A stretch of DNA of 64,000 nucleotides, from the NCBI GenBank assembly GCA_026119935.1, contig JALRMH010000018.1:124001-188000 (forward strand), read 5' to 3'. Below, in pieces: positions 12,967-24,670 of this stretch. Under the pieces are notes generated by a model. It ran no database searches. It saw only the letters and a program-made list of their open reading frames with translations, and was not told where the DNA came from. Source of the DNA: Endothia cerciana (Eukaryota > Ascomycota > Sordariomycetes > Diaporthales > Cryphonectriaceae). Position 1 is the first letter of the stretch, and every line of letters starts with the position of its first letter. Both the position numbers and the translations under genes were made by a program.

Positions 12967-14362
12967 ATGTCTTCGCTTCCTCCGGTCTACATCGCCTCGG
13001 TGGCACGAACACCTGTTGGGTCTTTCCTTGGGTGAGTTCTCCCGTCCATGTGCCTCCGGATGGCTTACGTCGCTTGAACATGACATTGACCATTTCTACG
13101 GCTTCTAGCTCCCTCTCCAGCCTCACTGCTGTTCAACTGGGTGCTCATGCCATCAAGGGTAAGATCTTACCTACCTAGACCCGGGTGCCCAGAAGCACAT
13201 TGGCTCACTCTGCCATGCAGCCGCCGTTGAGAGAGTGCCCGAGGTCAAACCCGAGGATGTTGAGGAGGTCTTCTTTGGAAATGTACTCTCCGCTGGGTGA
13301 GTGATTCCAAGCTACGCCCCCACTGTCTCGGCTTCACTAATGTCCACCAGCCTGGGCCAGGCCCCTGCGCGGCAGTGCGCCATCCACGCCGGCCTGAGCG
13401 ACTCCGTGGTAGCCACAACGGTGAACAAGGTGTGCGCCTCAGGCATGAAGGCCATTATCCTTGGCGCACAGACCATCATGACCGGCAACGCCTCCATCGT
13501 CGTGGCCGGTGGCACCGAGTCCATGTCCAACACGCCGCACTACCTGCCCAACCTGCGCACGGGCGTCAAGTACGGCGACGGCACCCTGGTGGACGGCGTG
13601 CAGAAGGACGGCCTGCGCGACGCCTACGGTAAGCAGGAGCTCATGGGCCTGCAGGGCGAGCTGTGCGCCTCCACCCACGGCATCACCCGCGAGGACCAGG
13701 ACGAGTACGCCATCAAGACCTACCAGAAGGCCCAGGCCGCCACTGAGGCCGGCGTCTTCAAGGAGGAGATCGTCCCGGTCGAGGTCAGCGGCGGCCGCGG
13801 CAGGCCCACCGTCAAGGTTGACCGCGACGAGGAGGTCAAGAACCTCAACATCGACAAGCTCAAGGGCGCCCGCGCCGTCTTCATCCCCGGCAGCGGCACC
13901 GTCACTGCTGCTAATGCCTCCCCCATCAACGACGGTGCCTCCGCCGTCGTCCTCGTCTCCGAGGCCAAGCTTAAGGAGCTCGGCATCAAGCCCATCGCCA
14001 AGATCCTCGGCTGGGGCGACGCCGCCCATGCCCCCGAGAAGTTCACTACTGCGCCGTCGCTGGCCATTCCCAAAGCCATCAAGCACGCCGGTCTGAGCGC
14101 CGAGCAGGTCGAGTTCTACGAGATCAACGAGGCTTTCTCTGTTGTCGCCCTCGCCAACATCAAGCTGCTTAATCTCGACCCCGAGAAAGTCAACGTGTTC
14201 GGTGGCTCCGTCGCCATCGGGCACCCTCTGGGCTGCTCTGGTGCCCGTATTGTCACCACTCTGACGACGGTGCTCAAGGAGAAGAAGGCCAAGATTGGCT
14301 GTGCTGGCATCTGCAACGGCGGTGGTGGTGCTTCGGCTCTGGTCATTGAGAGCCTGCAGTAA
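12967..14362 (+). CDS. ERG10: acetyl-CoA C-acetyltransferase (thiolase)
   Basis: It condenses two acetyl-CoA to acetoacetyl-CoA, the first step of the mevalonate/ergosterol pathway, and is normally cytosolic. Four exons, 12967-13031, 13109-13158, 13221-13296 and 13351-14362, give 400 residues, the family's usual length. Joins give ARTPVGSFLGSLSSLTAVQLG and KPEDVEEVFFGNVLSAGLGQAPARQ, both standard thiolase. The nucleophilic cysteine is in VNKVCASGMKA (about C92). The second half carries EINEAFSV and GHPLGCSGARI with the acid/base His and Cys, and the chain ends GICNGGGGASALVIESLQ. No peroxisomal C-terminal SKL-type signal or obvious mitochondrial presequence is present, which favours the cytosolic biosynthetic enzyme over the degradative 3-ketoacyl-CoA thiolase. 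Codon third positions are strongly C/G, as expected of a well expressed gene. That bias also creates a 335-codon antisense shadow frame. Confidence 0.95.
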
Positions 14363-14930
14363 TTTGAGGACTAGACTACCTTCAGAAGCGCCAGAAACTG
14401 GTGCAATAGAGGTATCAACAACAGCATGAGGGCGGCGATATATCAATACTTGTGTTCACTTTGACATAAAAGTTGTCTCGGTCATTTTTAGTGGGCAGCT
14501 AGCCTCATTCTTTAATGCATCATAACACCTGCCAAGCGCGTCGAAGCTGCTTTCTCTGTGCTCTTCCTTCAGACATTCAAACTCGCTGACCATACTCACC
14601 CTGACTAAACCCCTTCTCTGGGGCTGCACATCATGTTGCAATACATGCTTCGGTGGCTCTCTACAGAAGACTAGACGCCACTTAAGGCAAGAAGACATCA
14701 CCGAGTTGGACAGGAAGGGACTTGCTTAACAGACTTTGAATACGTGTCAAGCAGCTACTCGCATGTTTTTGTCAAACTCTCTGTAGTCTGCTATGTTGAT
14801 AGTCTCTCCCGACTATCTTATCACGCAGCTGTTCATATGTTCTCATCGGATCTGGCTTTCCATCAAGCTCGTGGTGTCCCAATACCACCATACTTTCCAC
14901 TAGAGACAACGTTGTCAAGGCCGGACAAAT
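14363..14930. other. convergent 3' spacer, nothing recognised
   Basis: A 568 bp spacer between the stop codons of ERG10 (+) and the secreted-protein gene (-). It presumably holds both 3' UTRs. No RNA gene or repeat was seen. Confidence 0.5.
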
Positions 14931-16268
14931 CTAGCAGCTGTGATCATCATAACGGACAATGACATTCCAACCCTCGTCGAAGAAGTTCTGGCCCGACGTG
15001 CTGCCACTGAAACCATCGTCCTTGTAGCAGTCGATGAGGATGTCCCAAGCACCATTGCCAATGGATTTGAAGGTCGTGGTGTATGTCTCAAGGTTCTAAT
15101 TCGAGAGTGTCATTAGCATCAGTCCGAGATGGAGAGTTTCAAGGGGCAAGTTGGATGGATGGAGGTCCACTCAGCGGTACTTACATCATTGCACCACCAA
15201 ATGGCAGACTTGTAAGAGCAGGACACACGACCACAATTGCCAGGGCCAGGACCGTTGGAAGCGCTGCCGTCAAGACTCAGCAGATACTGGACGCCGTTGT
15301 AGACATACCAGGCCGTCGCGCTCTGCCACCTAAAGAGTACCAGGGGTTAGAGTCCAAGTGTCTAGGTGGGGGTTTTGTTTGTGTAGGGGAAGAAGCTTAC
15401 CTGAAGCAGTTTTCGACAGTGCCGTTGGACTTGAGGCCCATGGCGGCAGCAAGCTTCGTGCCGTTGTCCTCCACGGGCGGGATGGCCCAAGCAGAGGGAT
15501 GACCAGACCAGTCTGTGTGGGTGGATGTTGGGGTCATGGCGGTGTCCTGCACAGGCTTGATGGTAGAGAATGGGTGATCAAGCCAGGCTGGAGTACCGTT
15601 AGAAGTAGTACCCTTGGCCTCGGCGAGCTTGTCGACATCGGTCTTGGTGCCATTGTTGGCAGGATCGCTGGTGTTGAACGGGGCAAAGGTCGGGAATGGG
15701 TAGTTCTCGTAAGTGGCATTCAGGTAATCACTATACTCAATGTCAGCTGGTTCCCACCACAAGGAAGACGATACCTGAGTGGGGCAGCTTGCGAGTCCGC
15801 AGCGAATAGTCCATGGGGCGTTATGCTGCCTAGCAATTAAGAAGAGCCAGGGGCCCCCAGAGGGCACGGCACTGGGAGCTGGTATTTGGATGTAGAGGGA
15901 GAGAAGAATACTTACATGACGTCCTCCACAGTGCCGGTGATGCTGACTGAAGCAGCACCATCAATGTCAGGCTGGACGGTCCAAGTGAAGTTCTGAACGC
16001 CATAGCCAGGGACAGGCGCGGTCAGGCTGGTGCTGACACGGAGGACCTACAACTCCGGTTAGCTTGCCTCTCTCTTTGCATTATTTTGTGCTGACGACCT
16101 TTGGCGAATGGCTGCTAGGTGCTAGCCATCCTTCTCAACCCCGCCCTAGGTGTAGTATGAAAGACTGGTGGTGTTGGAAGGGGAGGATGTAAGGCAGTGA
16201 GTGGATGGAGTAGAAATGTAACATACCATGGCCAGGACGGCAACCAAGATGCAGTTGAGGTTCTTCAT
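14931..16268 (-). CDS. small secreted cysteine-containing protein of unknown function
   Basis: Not assigned to a named family. Five exons on the minus strand, 16268-16227, 16046-15916, 15730-15401, 15329-15185 and 15095-14931, give 270 residues with consistent phases. The N-terminus is MKNLNCILVAVLAM followed by VLRVSTSLTAPVPG, a short but credible signal peptide. The next part contains several N-glycosylation sequons (NFT, NAT, NTS and repeated NGT). The C-terminal third contains cysteines in CGRVSCSYKSAIWWCND and IDCYKDDGF and ends YDDHSC. This arrangement (WWCND, then a region ending with a terminal Cys) resembles uncharacterised secreted proteins of plant-associated fungi, but I cannot name a Pfam domain. 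The start is the only ATG giving a signal sequence. The location in a gene-poor spacer and the cysteine pattern fit an effector-like or host/environment-facing protein. This is inference, with no functional evidence. Confidence 0.75.
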
Positions 16269-18507
16269 CGTGGAAGTGTTGTTGTTCTTTTACTAAGCGC
16301 AGATGACGAAAGGTTCTTGGTCTGAGGTTTGACTAGGTTGATGACATTCGCTGATGTGTTGTAGGAAGGGATGGAGGTTTTAGATGAGGTGGCGGGTGTA
16401 AGGGAATCGACAAGACGAATTTATAGTCGAGAAGGGAGGTCGGTGAAGGTCAGTGAACTTCGTAGCAGTCACTGGCGCATTACTGGTGAAGTCTGTTATG
16501 CCATTCATAAAACATCTTGTCCAGTATCAACAGACCCTAAATCACGTGGCTTTTGGGTGAAATGAAGTGAACGAATGTGAAGCAAACTTGATGTGGGAAA
16601 GAAGGGTGTAGGTATTGGCAGACACAAGTGTGTGACTTGGACATGAAGCATCCTTTTCCCGTTAAATCGGGAATGTTCCCCACCTAGAGATGACTTCGAT
16701 CGATGCCACCTTCAGCAAGACTTTGATTACATATCAGCTTTGTATATTTAAGAACCTCTGTGGCGCGATCGGCACTGTGAGCGTGGATGCTACGTGTTAC
16801 TTATTCCAAATCTGAGGCCCCTGAACTAATGGGGCTCTATTAATGTTGACTCCCACACCCACGTTCGACTGCCTTCCCTCATTGAAAGCAGTTAGAGTGA
16901 GTGTACTACGAATCAAGGTGAACACGTAATGATTGGGGACATGGCCTTTCCTCAGGGATTACTCTTGAGTGGTGTATTGCTAGGTCATGTATCAGAGATG
17001 CGACCTCCATATCACTCATGTATCCCGAGGTCTGGATCTTTCGGGACACGTGTAGCAGGTTATTTCGCTGTGGAATGTACTAGAGCAGAATATCAGATCC
17101 TAGTCTCTACTATATTCTTTCATCCCCAATTAATCCCACAAGTCTTCAAGCGCAATCTGCTCGTCTCGAGATTGTATATTCTGTGTACTGATGTGTTCAA
17201 ACTATGTGCAGAGATGCACCCATTATTACTCTTTCACACTTGTATAACAATTTTCAGCCTTCTTCTCATTCATACCAGAGGCAGGTACTTGTTTGATGTT
17301 CAAAAAACCCCTGCACAGTAAAGTCTACATTCGCATTTGATTCTCGTTCCCGGGCCATCCTGTTTCCTTGGAGAGACACCTGGGCATGTTGGGCATCCTC
17401 ACACAGCTTCAATGCTGATTAAATTGCTGGGCAAAGTAGTTGCATGCTTTCCATGGATTATATTGGAATATGGAATCCTGAAAAGTGCTGCTGAGAGCAC
17501 TAATCCACCGAGACCTTAAGTACTGAGATGTTCAAGAGCGCTGGCAGAGCATGCACAACCACGTTCTAACCTCCAGACTAGCCTGGCTGAATAGTTCATT
17601 GATCCCTTCGTGTTTTTGAAATAGAATAGCCCAGGAAAAATTCAGCGCTGACAGAGTCTAGAGATACCAGAGGGCTATTCAAGTGGCAGTGGGATGGTAA
17701 TTAAAGCTGCCGGAAGCGCCGGTAGGCATGAAGGTTACCAGACAGGGCCACAGGGCCACAGGGCCACAGGGCCACAGGGCCACAGGGCCACAGGGCGCCT
17801 AAGGAACTCCCAAGCTCACATCGTCAGGTATCCATCTATCCGCCAAGTCATCCTCGACATATTAGAGCTGGTCTGGATTCGACTACGTGGTGTGCCGAAA
17901 GGTGGAGGAGAAGGATGACCATGCACCCTGCTGTGTTCTCCCATATATGCTTGAAGCGCTTTCTTTCACTAGGACCTTCAGACCTAGCCTCCACCACCTA
18001 TATATGATACATCTCTACTACAACATGATCCCCTTAGCATTGCGGCTTTAAGGAGAGTCATGACTCGAGCATGTCATAACCCGGACTTTGCCCCTGTCTT
18101 ACTGAATCTTCAACAGCCCCATTTGAATCCATGAAGAGTGTTTCCAGATGGCCGGATCCAGGCTACCAAGCACTAGCGGTGTGCAGTGAAGTAAGCGCTG
18201 GCCGCAGCTGACAGGGGTGACTTGGCGGGAGGCGGCGGGTGACAGGGGGGCCCCTGTTCAACGCTGTTCGTGTGGAGGTACGTATCAGTGTACCACAAGT
18301 CGTGCTATCGATAAAGGCAACCCCTCGGGCGCTCTCTTTAATTTTTGGCGTGAAGATCGCGTCGCATTCAAAAATTTCATGATTTCAAATGCGCAGCACA
18401 TTTTCAACACCACTCCCCGCTGCAGCCCAACCAGTATAACCATTTTTGTGGTCCCCACCGCTCTCTTGGGATTCCGGTCTGTCCATACCAGTAAGACGGT
18501 GGCCAAG
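16269..18507. other. gene-free spacer
   Basis: About 2.2 kb between the divergent secreted-protein and CTP synthase genes. An octanucleotide tandem repeat lies at 17743. The 130-codon frame at 16929-17321 has no recognisable motif and is AT-rich compared with the real genes. Nothing else is supported. Confidence 0.5.
17743..17796 (+). repeat. 8-bp tandem repeat (CAGGGCCA)n, 6 full units plus a partial
   Basis: Six exact CAGGGCCA units followed by CAGGGC, about 710 bp upstream of the CTP synthase start. Perfect identity indicates recent expansion by slippage. Confidence 0.95.
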
Positions 18508-20848
18508 ATGCGCTACGTCCTCGTGTCCGGCGGTGTCATCTCAGGTATGGTATTGCTCACTGTGCACCAGTTCACATCCCACTTTCACGAGGCACCACGC
18601 CCCCCACTGGCAGGACGAGTTGATGGTGACGCGTTTTTGGCTGATGTTCTGTGGCAGGTGTCGGGAAGGGAATTATCGCCTCTTCCACTGGCCTGGTTCG
18701 TCGCCCCGCTTTCGAGACGGGCACGATGGGCATTTCTGACCGGAGACATCACAGCTTCTGAAAACACTCGGACTCCGGGTCAGCTGCATCAAGATCGACC
18801 CATATGTCTCCGTCGACGCAGGCCTGATGGCACCTGCCGAGCATGGCGAATGCTTCGTCCTGCGCTCCGGTCCGTCTATGAGCGCCACTTGCTTGTCCGT
18901 CCCTGCTGACACTTTCGTCAGGATCCGAGGTTGACCTGGATCTCGGAAACTACGAGAGATACCTAGCCGTCACCCTGGCCGGTGACAACAACATCACCAC
19001 CGGCAAGATCTATCAACACGTATGGTTCCCCAATCTCGCGCATCAGGATCATATACTGATCATCTGCAGGTCATCCAAAAGGAGCGCCGCGGCGACTACC
19101 TGGGCAAGACTGTTCAAATGTGTGTGCCTCTTTATCGTCTGTGTTTTGATGCCCTGGCCACCTCGCGCCAGGGCCCCGCACGCAGCCATGTTCATGATCT
19201 ATATCCGGTCTAGAAGCTGGCCATGATCCCTACTAACACCCACAGCGTTCCCCACGTCACGAGCGCCATCAAAGACTGGATCAAGCGTGTCTCCCGCATC
19301 CCGGTCGATGGGTCCGACGAGGAGCCCGATGTCTGCATTATTGAGCTTGGGGGCACGGTCGGTGATATCGAGAGCATGCCTTTCGTCGAGGCGCTTACCC
19401 AGCTACGTCACGAAGCCGGAAGCAGCAACTTCATGACCATCCACGTCTCATACGTCCCTACCATCCACGGCGAGCAGAAGACGAAGCCGACCCAGCACGC
19501 GGTCAAGTCCGTCCGCAGCTATGGCTTGATTCCCGACCTTGTGCGTCTGGCCTGTCCTCGTCCGTGCTGGTGTCACTAATGGGTGTGCTAGGTTGCCTGC
19601 CGATGCGAACAGCCTCTCGCCGAGAGCACCGTTGCTAAGCTTGCGCTGCACTGCTCGGTCGAGGTCGACCAGATCCTTGTGGTTCGCGACATGCCGACGG
19701 TATATCAGGTTCCGATACTCCTGAAGCAGCAGCAGTTGGTCACCCTGCTGCGTGTCAAGCTCAACCTCGCCGGCGAGTATATCCCCCTCCCGCGTGTGGC
19801 CAAGGGTGCCGAGCTCTGGGACCACTGGCAGTCGGTGGTCACGCAGGAGCAGGAGTCCGTCGTCAACATCGCGCTGGTTGGCAAGTACGTCGAGACACAC
19901 GATGCGTACCTGTCGGTCGTGAAGTCTCTCGAGCACTCCTCCATGCATCTGCGGCGCAAGCTCAACCTGGTCTGGGTCGATGCCGAACACCTCGAGCCCC
20001 AGCCCAAGTCTGCCCAGGCCCAGAGGTACGAACAGGCGTGGCAGGAGGTCCGAAATGCCTCTGGAATCATCGTGCCCGGAGGGTTTGGCACCCGCGGCAC
20101 CGAGGGAATGATGCTGGCCACCAAGTTCGCCCGGGATGGCAGTGTGCCGTTCCTGGGAGTATGCATTGAAGCCGACGAGTTCCATCCTCCTGTGCATGTT
20201 GCTAATTCGGAGTGCAGGTCTGCCTCGGCTTCCAGACAGCCGCCATCCAGTTCGCGCGTGATCTCTGCGGGATGACGGGCGCCAATTCCGAAGAATTCGA
20301 GGCTAGCGCCAGCGACCTTGTGGTCATCTCTATGCCCGAGCTTGACAAGCAAAACATGGGCGGCACCATGCGCCTCGGCTCCAGAAAGACGATCTTCCGG
20401 CGTGACAGCGAGTGGGCGAAGATTCGTGCCCTGTATGGTAATGCTGAAGAGATCGAGGAGAGGCACCGGCACCGGTACGAAATCAACCCGGAGTACATCG
20501 ACCGCTTGGAGGCTGCGGGTCTGCATTTTGTTGGAAAGGACGAGACGGGCCAGCGCATGGAGATCTTCGAGATCAAGGACCACCCTTACTTCGTTGGTGG
20601 GTACTTTCTACCTCATGATACCCTGATGTCGGTCTTGCTGACTCTTGCGGAGGCACACAATTCCACGCCGAGTACCAGTCTAAGGTGCTCAGTCCGAGTG
20701 TAAGTGCGGCACGGACCCCTCCTCGCGACCTTCAGCTGATCAATGACAGCCTCCATTCCTCGGCTTCATCGCGGCGAGCGCCGGCCTCCTCGACGAGGTC
20801 TTGAAAGCCAAGCTTACCAACGGTGTCAACGGCGCGCACCATTTTTAG
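18508..20848 (+). CDS. URA7: CTP synthase (glutamine-hydrolysing)
   Basis: It aminates UTP to CTP using glutamine and ATP, the last step of de novo pyrimidine nucleotide synthesis, and is cytosolic and often filament-forming. Ten exons (18508-18544, 18658-18695, 18755-18869, 18922-19019, 19070-19119, 19246-19540, 19592-20158, 20218-20596, 20653-20699, 20750-20848) give 574 residues, the normal size. The synthetase domain shows SGGVISGVGKG (P-loop), IKIDPY, EVDLDLGNYERY and IIELGGTVGDIESMPF, then HGEQKTKPTQ. The GATase domain shows PGGFGTRGTEG, the nucleophile in VCLGFQ (C402), MGGTMRLGSR, RHRHRYEIN and the His/Glu pair in QFHAEY (H531, E533). One oddity is that the segment normally reading FVL(D/N)DGGE is FVLRSGSE in the only splice form I could build (exon 3/4 join), and YINID is YVSVD. 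The first introns flank exons of only 37 and 38 bp. Yeast-style naming is by homology only. Confidence 0.93.
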
Positions 20849-21292
20849 ACTCTGGTGCACTGCATGGGGCCACGCCACCGAGGGCGGACCAGACTGACAA
20901 AGGCGGCGTTTACATGACATGCGAAAATTATATTGGCGTTACTGCAACAAGGACTAGGGCCTCGGGCATGATAGTTTAGGGTTAGACTTCAAACACTGCA
21001 TTGAGTCTTCAAAGGGCTGGAGTTGGAGGCGTCTGGCGTTGTGCATCCTGCCATTGACCCGTTTTTTTACCGGCGCTGTCCTTCCCAATGCAAGAGGGAG
21101 GGCCTGTAAGGAGGAGCTTGAAGCGCTGGCGGCACCCGTGTTCCTGGGCAAATTATGAGGGAGATAGATGCGAAGCAGCAGCCTTTAGACCAGCTAGAGA
21201 AGCAGACCTGATCACAGGGTTGTTTAAGCTAGATTAGAAAACTTTTGTACTTAGCAGCTAAAAGAATCTCGTCATCTTAGGAGGGAAGCAGT
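20849..21292. other. 3' flank of CTP synthase, nothing recognised
   Basis: A 444 bp spacer between the CTP synthase stop and the end of a disrupted minus-strand frame. No motif was seen. Confidence 0.45.
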
Positions 21293-21734
21293 CTAAGTGG
21301 CGAGGGTGAGCGCCTCGCCCAGCTCCTTCTCGTGCTCCTTCTCGTCGTCCTTGCGGGGCTAAAACATTTCATCCTGTCAGTGACTGTCAAGACTGCTCGT
21401 GACAAGGAATGTGCTACCTGAGTAGGCCAGCAATTCATGCCCGCCACGGGCAGCACTGCCGCCACGGTGCCATTAGGCCGCCACAGTGCCATCACGCCGC
21501 ATGACCTGATAGTAGCCTATATGCATGTAACCTGATTAGCCTTCGGCCACATGTGTTTGTTTGCCTCACGGTGATGGGCAGGTATAAATGCTTACCTGGA
21601 GGGGGGAGGGGAGGAGGTTGGGAGGCGGGACATTTGCAAGAGCAATGCCGTTAGTATTGATGTGACTTCATCGATAGAACTGTACTATCTGTGTCAAGAC
21701 ATACCGATGTTGTTGCTGGTTCGGGTGCGGGTGC
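21293..21734 (-). pseudogene. unresolved minus-strand gene end, probably frame-disrupted
   Basis: On the minus strand several short, well-bordered exon-like pieces follow each other: 21734-21705 (reads TRTRTSNNIG), 21595-21570 (KHLYLPIT), 21516-21418 and 21358-21293. The last ends PRKDDEKEHEKELGEALTLAT before a stop, and each piece has GT/AG borders and a pyrimidine tract. In the third piece the best-looking reading (YYQVMRRDGTVAA) meets a stop, and a shifted frame continues as GTVAAVLPVAGMNCWP. The cause is a 16-base motif repeated at an offset of 19 bases (21458-21473 and 21477-21492). Without one copy the reading would be continuous. I do not recognise the protein. Upstream coding exons, if any, lie towards 22.3 kb and are not resolved. 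It may equally be a real gene with different splicing. Confidence 0.3.
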
Positions 21735-24458
21735 CTGTATTGAAGAGAAATATCTCAGCATCAACTTTCATCTAACAAGTACACTCAGCAACCAGAATTG
21801 AGCATTGTCACAACCCCAAGGCTGAGACTAATATGGCCGAGGCGGGAAGTCCTAAAATCGGGCTATCAATGAAGGCTGCATTTAATTACTGTACTGAAAA
21901 GCGCGAATTCCCTCCATTCCCAAGCTCTACCAGTGAGTTTGACTAGGCCAGCCGTGAACTCACTGGGCGGGCTGACTTGCATATAAGCCTTGGCGAGTTG
22001 ATAGCACGGCTTGAGTATGGCTTTCCAGACCACGCAAAAACAAATAGAAAAGGAGGACAAGAGAGCAGGTTTCGGCCAAGCAATGTAGTTTCTCCCTTGG
22101 TTTGGCCCAACGTCGGTCAAATCCGCATGAATGGACGAGAGATTATTGCCGGGCCGCACACCACCACTACACCGAATCATTTCTTATACATGGGACCCCA
22201 GGAGGGCTTTGCTTGAACCCCCCCCCAGTGCTGTCAGCCTCTACAGGTGGTAGCCGGCTGCCGTGCACAGGCCACTGCTTGCGTTCTAAGTATTCTGCAC
22301 TCGTGAGGAAGGAGCGTCCTTACCCAAGCTGACCATGACCAACACCAATGAGGCCCAAAGGCCCTGGTATCTTCCCATGATGCTCGTGCCATCCCAAACT
22401 GCGCTGCGCTGCGCTGGAGGGCCCCAGCAACTTGATACCACGAGATGCCGATGGCGCTCAAAGCAACGGCAGCAAGGGCCGTCATCAACATCTCCTTCAG
22501 TGAAGCCATCTTCAAGATACAATCTGGGCAGCAACAATAATAGCCTATCAGCGCAAAGCGCCAGGCCAGACCTAACAACTTAGTTACCTGCCTGCTCCTT
22601 GCGACAGTCACATAATATTAATTCACCGACCGAGAATCAGAGGCGGCCTGGGCAGAGGCAGCACCACTCCCACCACCACCACCAATACAACGCCGACAGA
22701 CCGCCCGTAGCTGCCTTGCCCGTCTCGAACCTGGTGTGCGCCAAGTGCGCCACCGTCTCGGGTTACGTATTGATGCCCAACCCATATGGACTTCTGTTAT
22801 TCCTCTGCACGCACAGTAGGGCAGGCGCTTTGGCCTGCGATGGTAGTTGGGTGTACCAAGCACAGGCAGGTCTTAGGGAAGAACGAGAAGAGATGAAAAT
22901 TGACAAGCAGGCTTGCATCGCAAGAGAGGGAGATGGTGGCGGGAAGGACGAAAGAGGGGCTTGAGAATCGACACAGTTATTCCGACATTAGGCTGAGGTG
23001 AGACTACGGAGCGCTACTCGAAACATCCGACATCATCCGCCCAAGATCGCCTCGATCCGACATATACACCTCCAAGCACATCTATCCATGAGCAGCGGAC
23101 GTCGGGGTGTTTGGGGGTTGGAAGGACGGGAATAAGGGAAGGGAAAACAAGAACATGGTAATGAAGACCAAGTCAGTACAAATGGAAGGTGGAGAGTCGC
23201 GAGGGCAAAGGGACGAAGAGGTGTGTGAGGAGGCTTCATGTGGCGAGCGTTGGTGAGGGGAGTTGGGAGTGGGACTGGCGGACGGCCGAGTGTCCGAGAG
23301 TCGTTCTGGGGTAAATACATATGGGAGGCAGGAGGCGAAAGAGAAAAGGAAAGGAGAGGGCGGAGAGATGGGAGAGGAGCAGGAAAGGAATGCATCCCCG
23401 AACCTCACCAACTCTATTCAACGGACTGAGGCACCCCCATTCGTCTGTGGTCCACACTCACCGAGCCACGAAGCAAAATCAAACAACCCTTCGCCGATGC
23501 GATACGACCACCGCCGTGATGCTTCTACGATAATAGGAGGAGAAAAAAAAAGGAGGGGTCAAAAGGAGAAAGGCACTTATCTACTGTGTCAATCGGCCTC
23601 ACGAAGCCACGACGCGGTAAATCAGCACCGAGAGGTCTCGCACGTCAACTAGATCCACCGACAGGCCATGCATTTATAAGTAGGCCATCTATTTCAATAG
23701 GCTGAGTCCAACAGACACCGCTGGGGAGAGACTACTACAATCGAGCATCTATCTTCAAAGGTCTCGACCAGGCGAGCGAGACGGAGACGCGAGATATACC
23801 CGGCAAGCTCTGCGGCCTTCTGACATCCATATTGCTGTTCTTCGCCGGGCTTACTGCTTTGTAAGACGGCAAGTCGTCAGATTCCTTTTGCTATGTTGGA
23901 GAAAAGTAAGGCAGGCCGGGTACCCATAGTATTTCACGGACGTTTGAGGTATATATTACTGGTGGTCGTTGCCTTTCCTAGGCTACCGAATGCAAGAGCA
24001 TATGGTCTGAAGTTTTTATTATCTTACAGCTGGCTCTGTGGTCAGGGTCATGAAGTGTTTTCGTTCTGAAAAGTCGACCACGGAAGCACTTTAAGTACAG
24101 CGCTCATGACTGCGTTGCGAGAGATCATCGTCATGATGGATGAGGTTGTCGTTGCCCTTGCTGCCCTGGCTATGAGCCTATGGACGAGGGAAACTGGGAA
24201 GAGCAGCGGTTACAGAGGTAACTAGAAGGTCCTACGGAAACGAACATGTGACGGAAGATTCATTTGACAGGCCTATCAGGTTGGCGCTCGTGTTCTACAT
24301 TCTACAGTAGCTCAGTTACTTCTCGCTGATGCTGCAAAAGTTGGGGCTCTTACTGGGTCCGCAGAACACCCGCGAGACTACGGTGTACCGGTGGGTCTAA
24401 CGGCGACTTTCCTGATTGCTACCACAATATGTACTACTATCTCACCGGAAAGGGCACA
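21735..24458. other. gene-poor region
   Basis: No confident gene. On the minus strand near 22.3-22.5 kb a frame begins MGRYQGLWASLVLVMVSLG and stops at a possible donor (GTAAGG). It could be the first exon of the unresolved gene at 21.3-21.7 kb but no connecting exon is visible. Positions 23.0-23.6 kb are purine-rich on the plus strand and produce long but low-complexity antisense frames. Confidence 0.45.
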
Positions 24459-24556
24459 GGTCAGATGGCCGAGCGGTTATGGCGTCAGGTTAAGGTCGAT
24501 CTTAACACAACTTCCTGATGGAGCAATCCTCCTGGGTTCGAGTCCCAGTCTGATCA
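24459..24556 (+). tRNA. tRNA-Leu (anticodon AAG), with 17-nt intron
   Basis: The sequence folds as a complete class II tRNA. The acceptor stem GGTCAGA pairs with TCTGATC and leaves discriminator A. The D arm is GCCGAGCGGTTATGGC. The anticodon stem TCAGG pairs with CCTGA and encloses loop TTAAGG, with an intron between positions 37 and 38. A long variable arm (TGGAGCAATCCTC) marks a leucine tRNA. The T arm is CTGGG/TTCGAGT/CCCAG. The intron contains CTTAA, able to pair with the anticodon region TTAAG, the usual precursor helix. It reads CUU codons, and others by wobble after inosine modification. Confidence 0.92.
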
Positions 24557-24657
24557 ATCTATTTTGGACTTTTGGCGCACAGAAGAAAGCTTTTTGATCG
24601 TTGATGTGCCACTTGTTTGCCATTGCCATTTGCTAATGGTTTGCTGTACTGCGCCCA

Positions 24658-24670
24658 GGGGGGGGGGGGG
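24658..24670 (+). repeat. poly-G run (13)
   Basis: Thirteen consecutive G between the tRNA-Leu gene and its degenerate copy. Confidence 0.9.

Noticed and set aside
13439..14446. 335-codon minus-strand ORF inside ERG10
   Set aside because: It is fully antisense to a confident thiolase exon. It arises from strong C/G third positions and has no domain of its own.
23033..23652. Overlapping 110-130 codon ORFs on both strands
   Set aside because: They come from a purine/pyrimidine-skewed stretch and the products are low-complexity Ser/Pro/Leu or Arg/Glu/Gly with no family signal.
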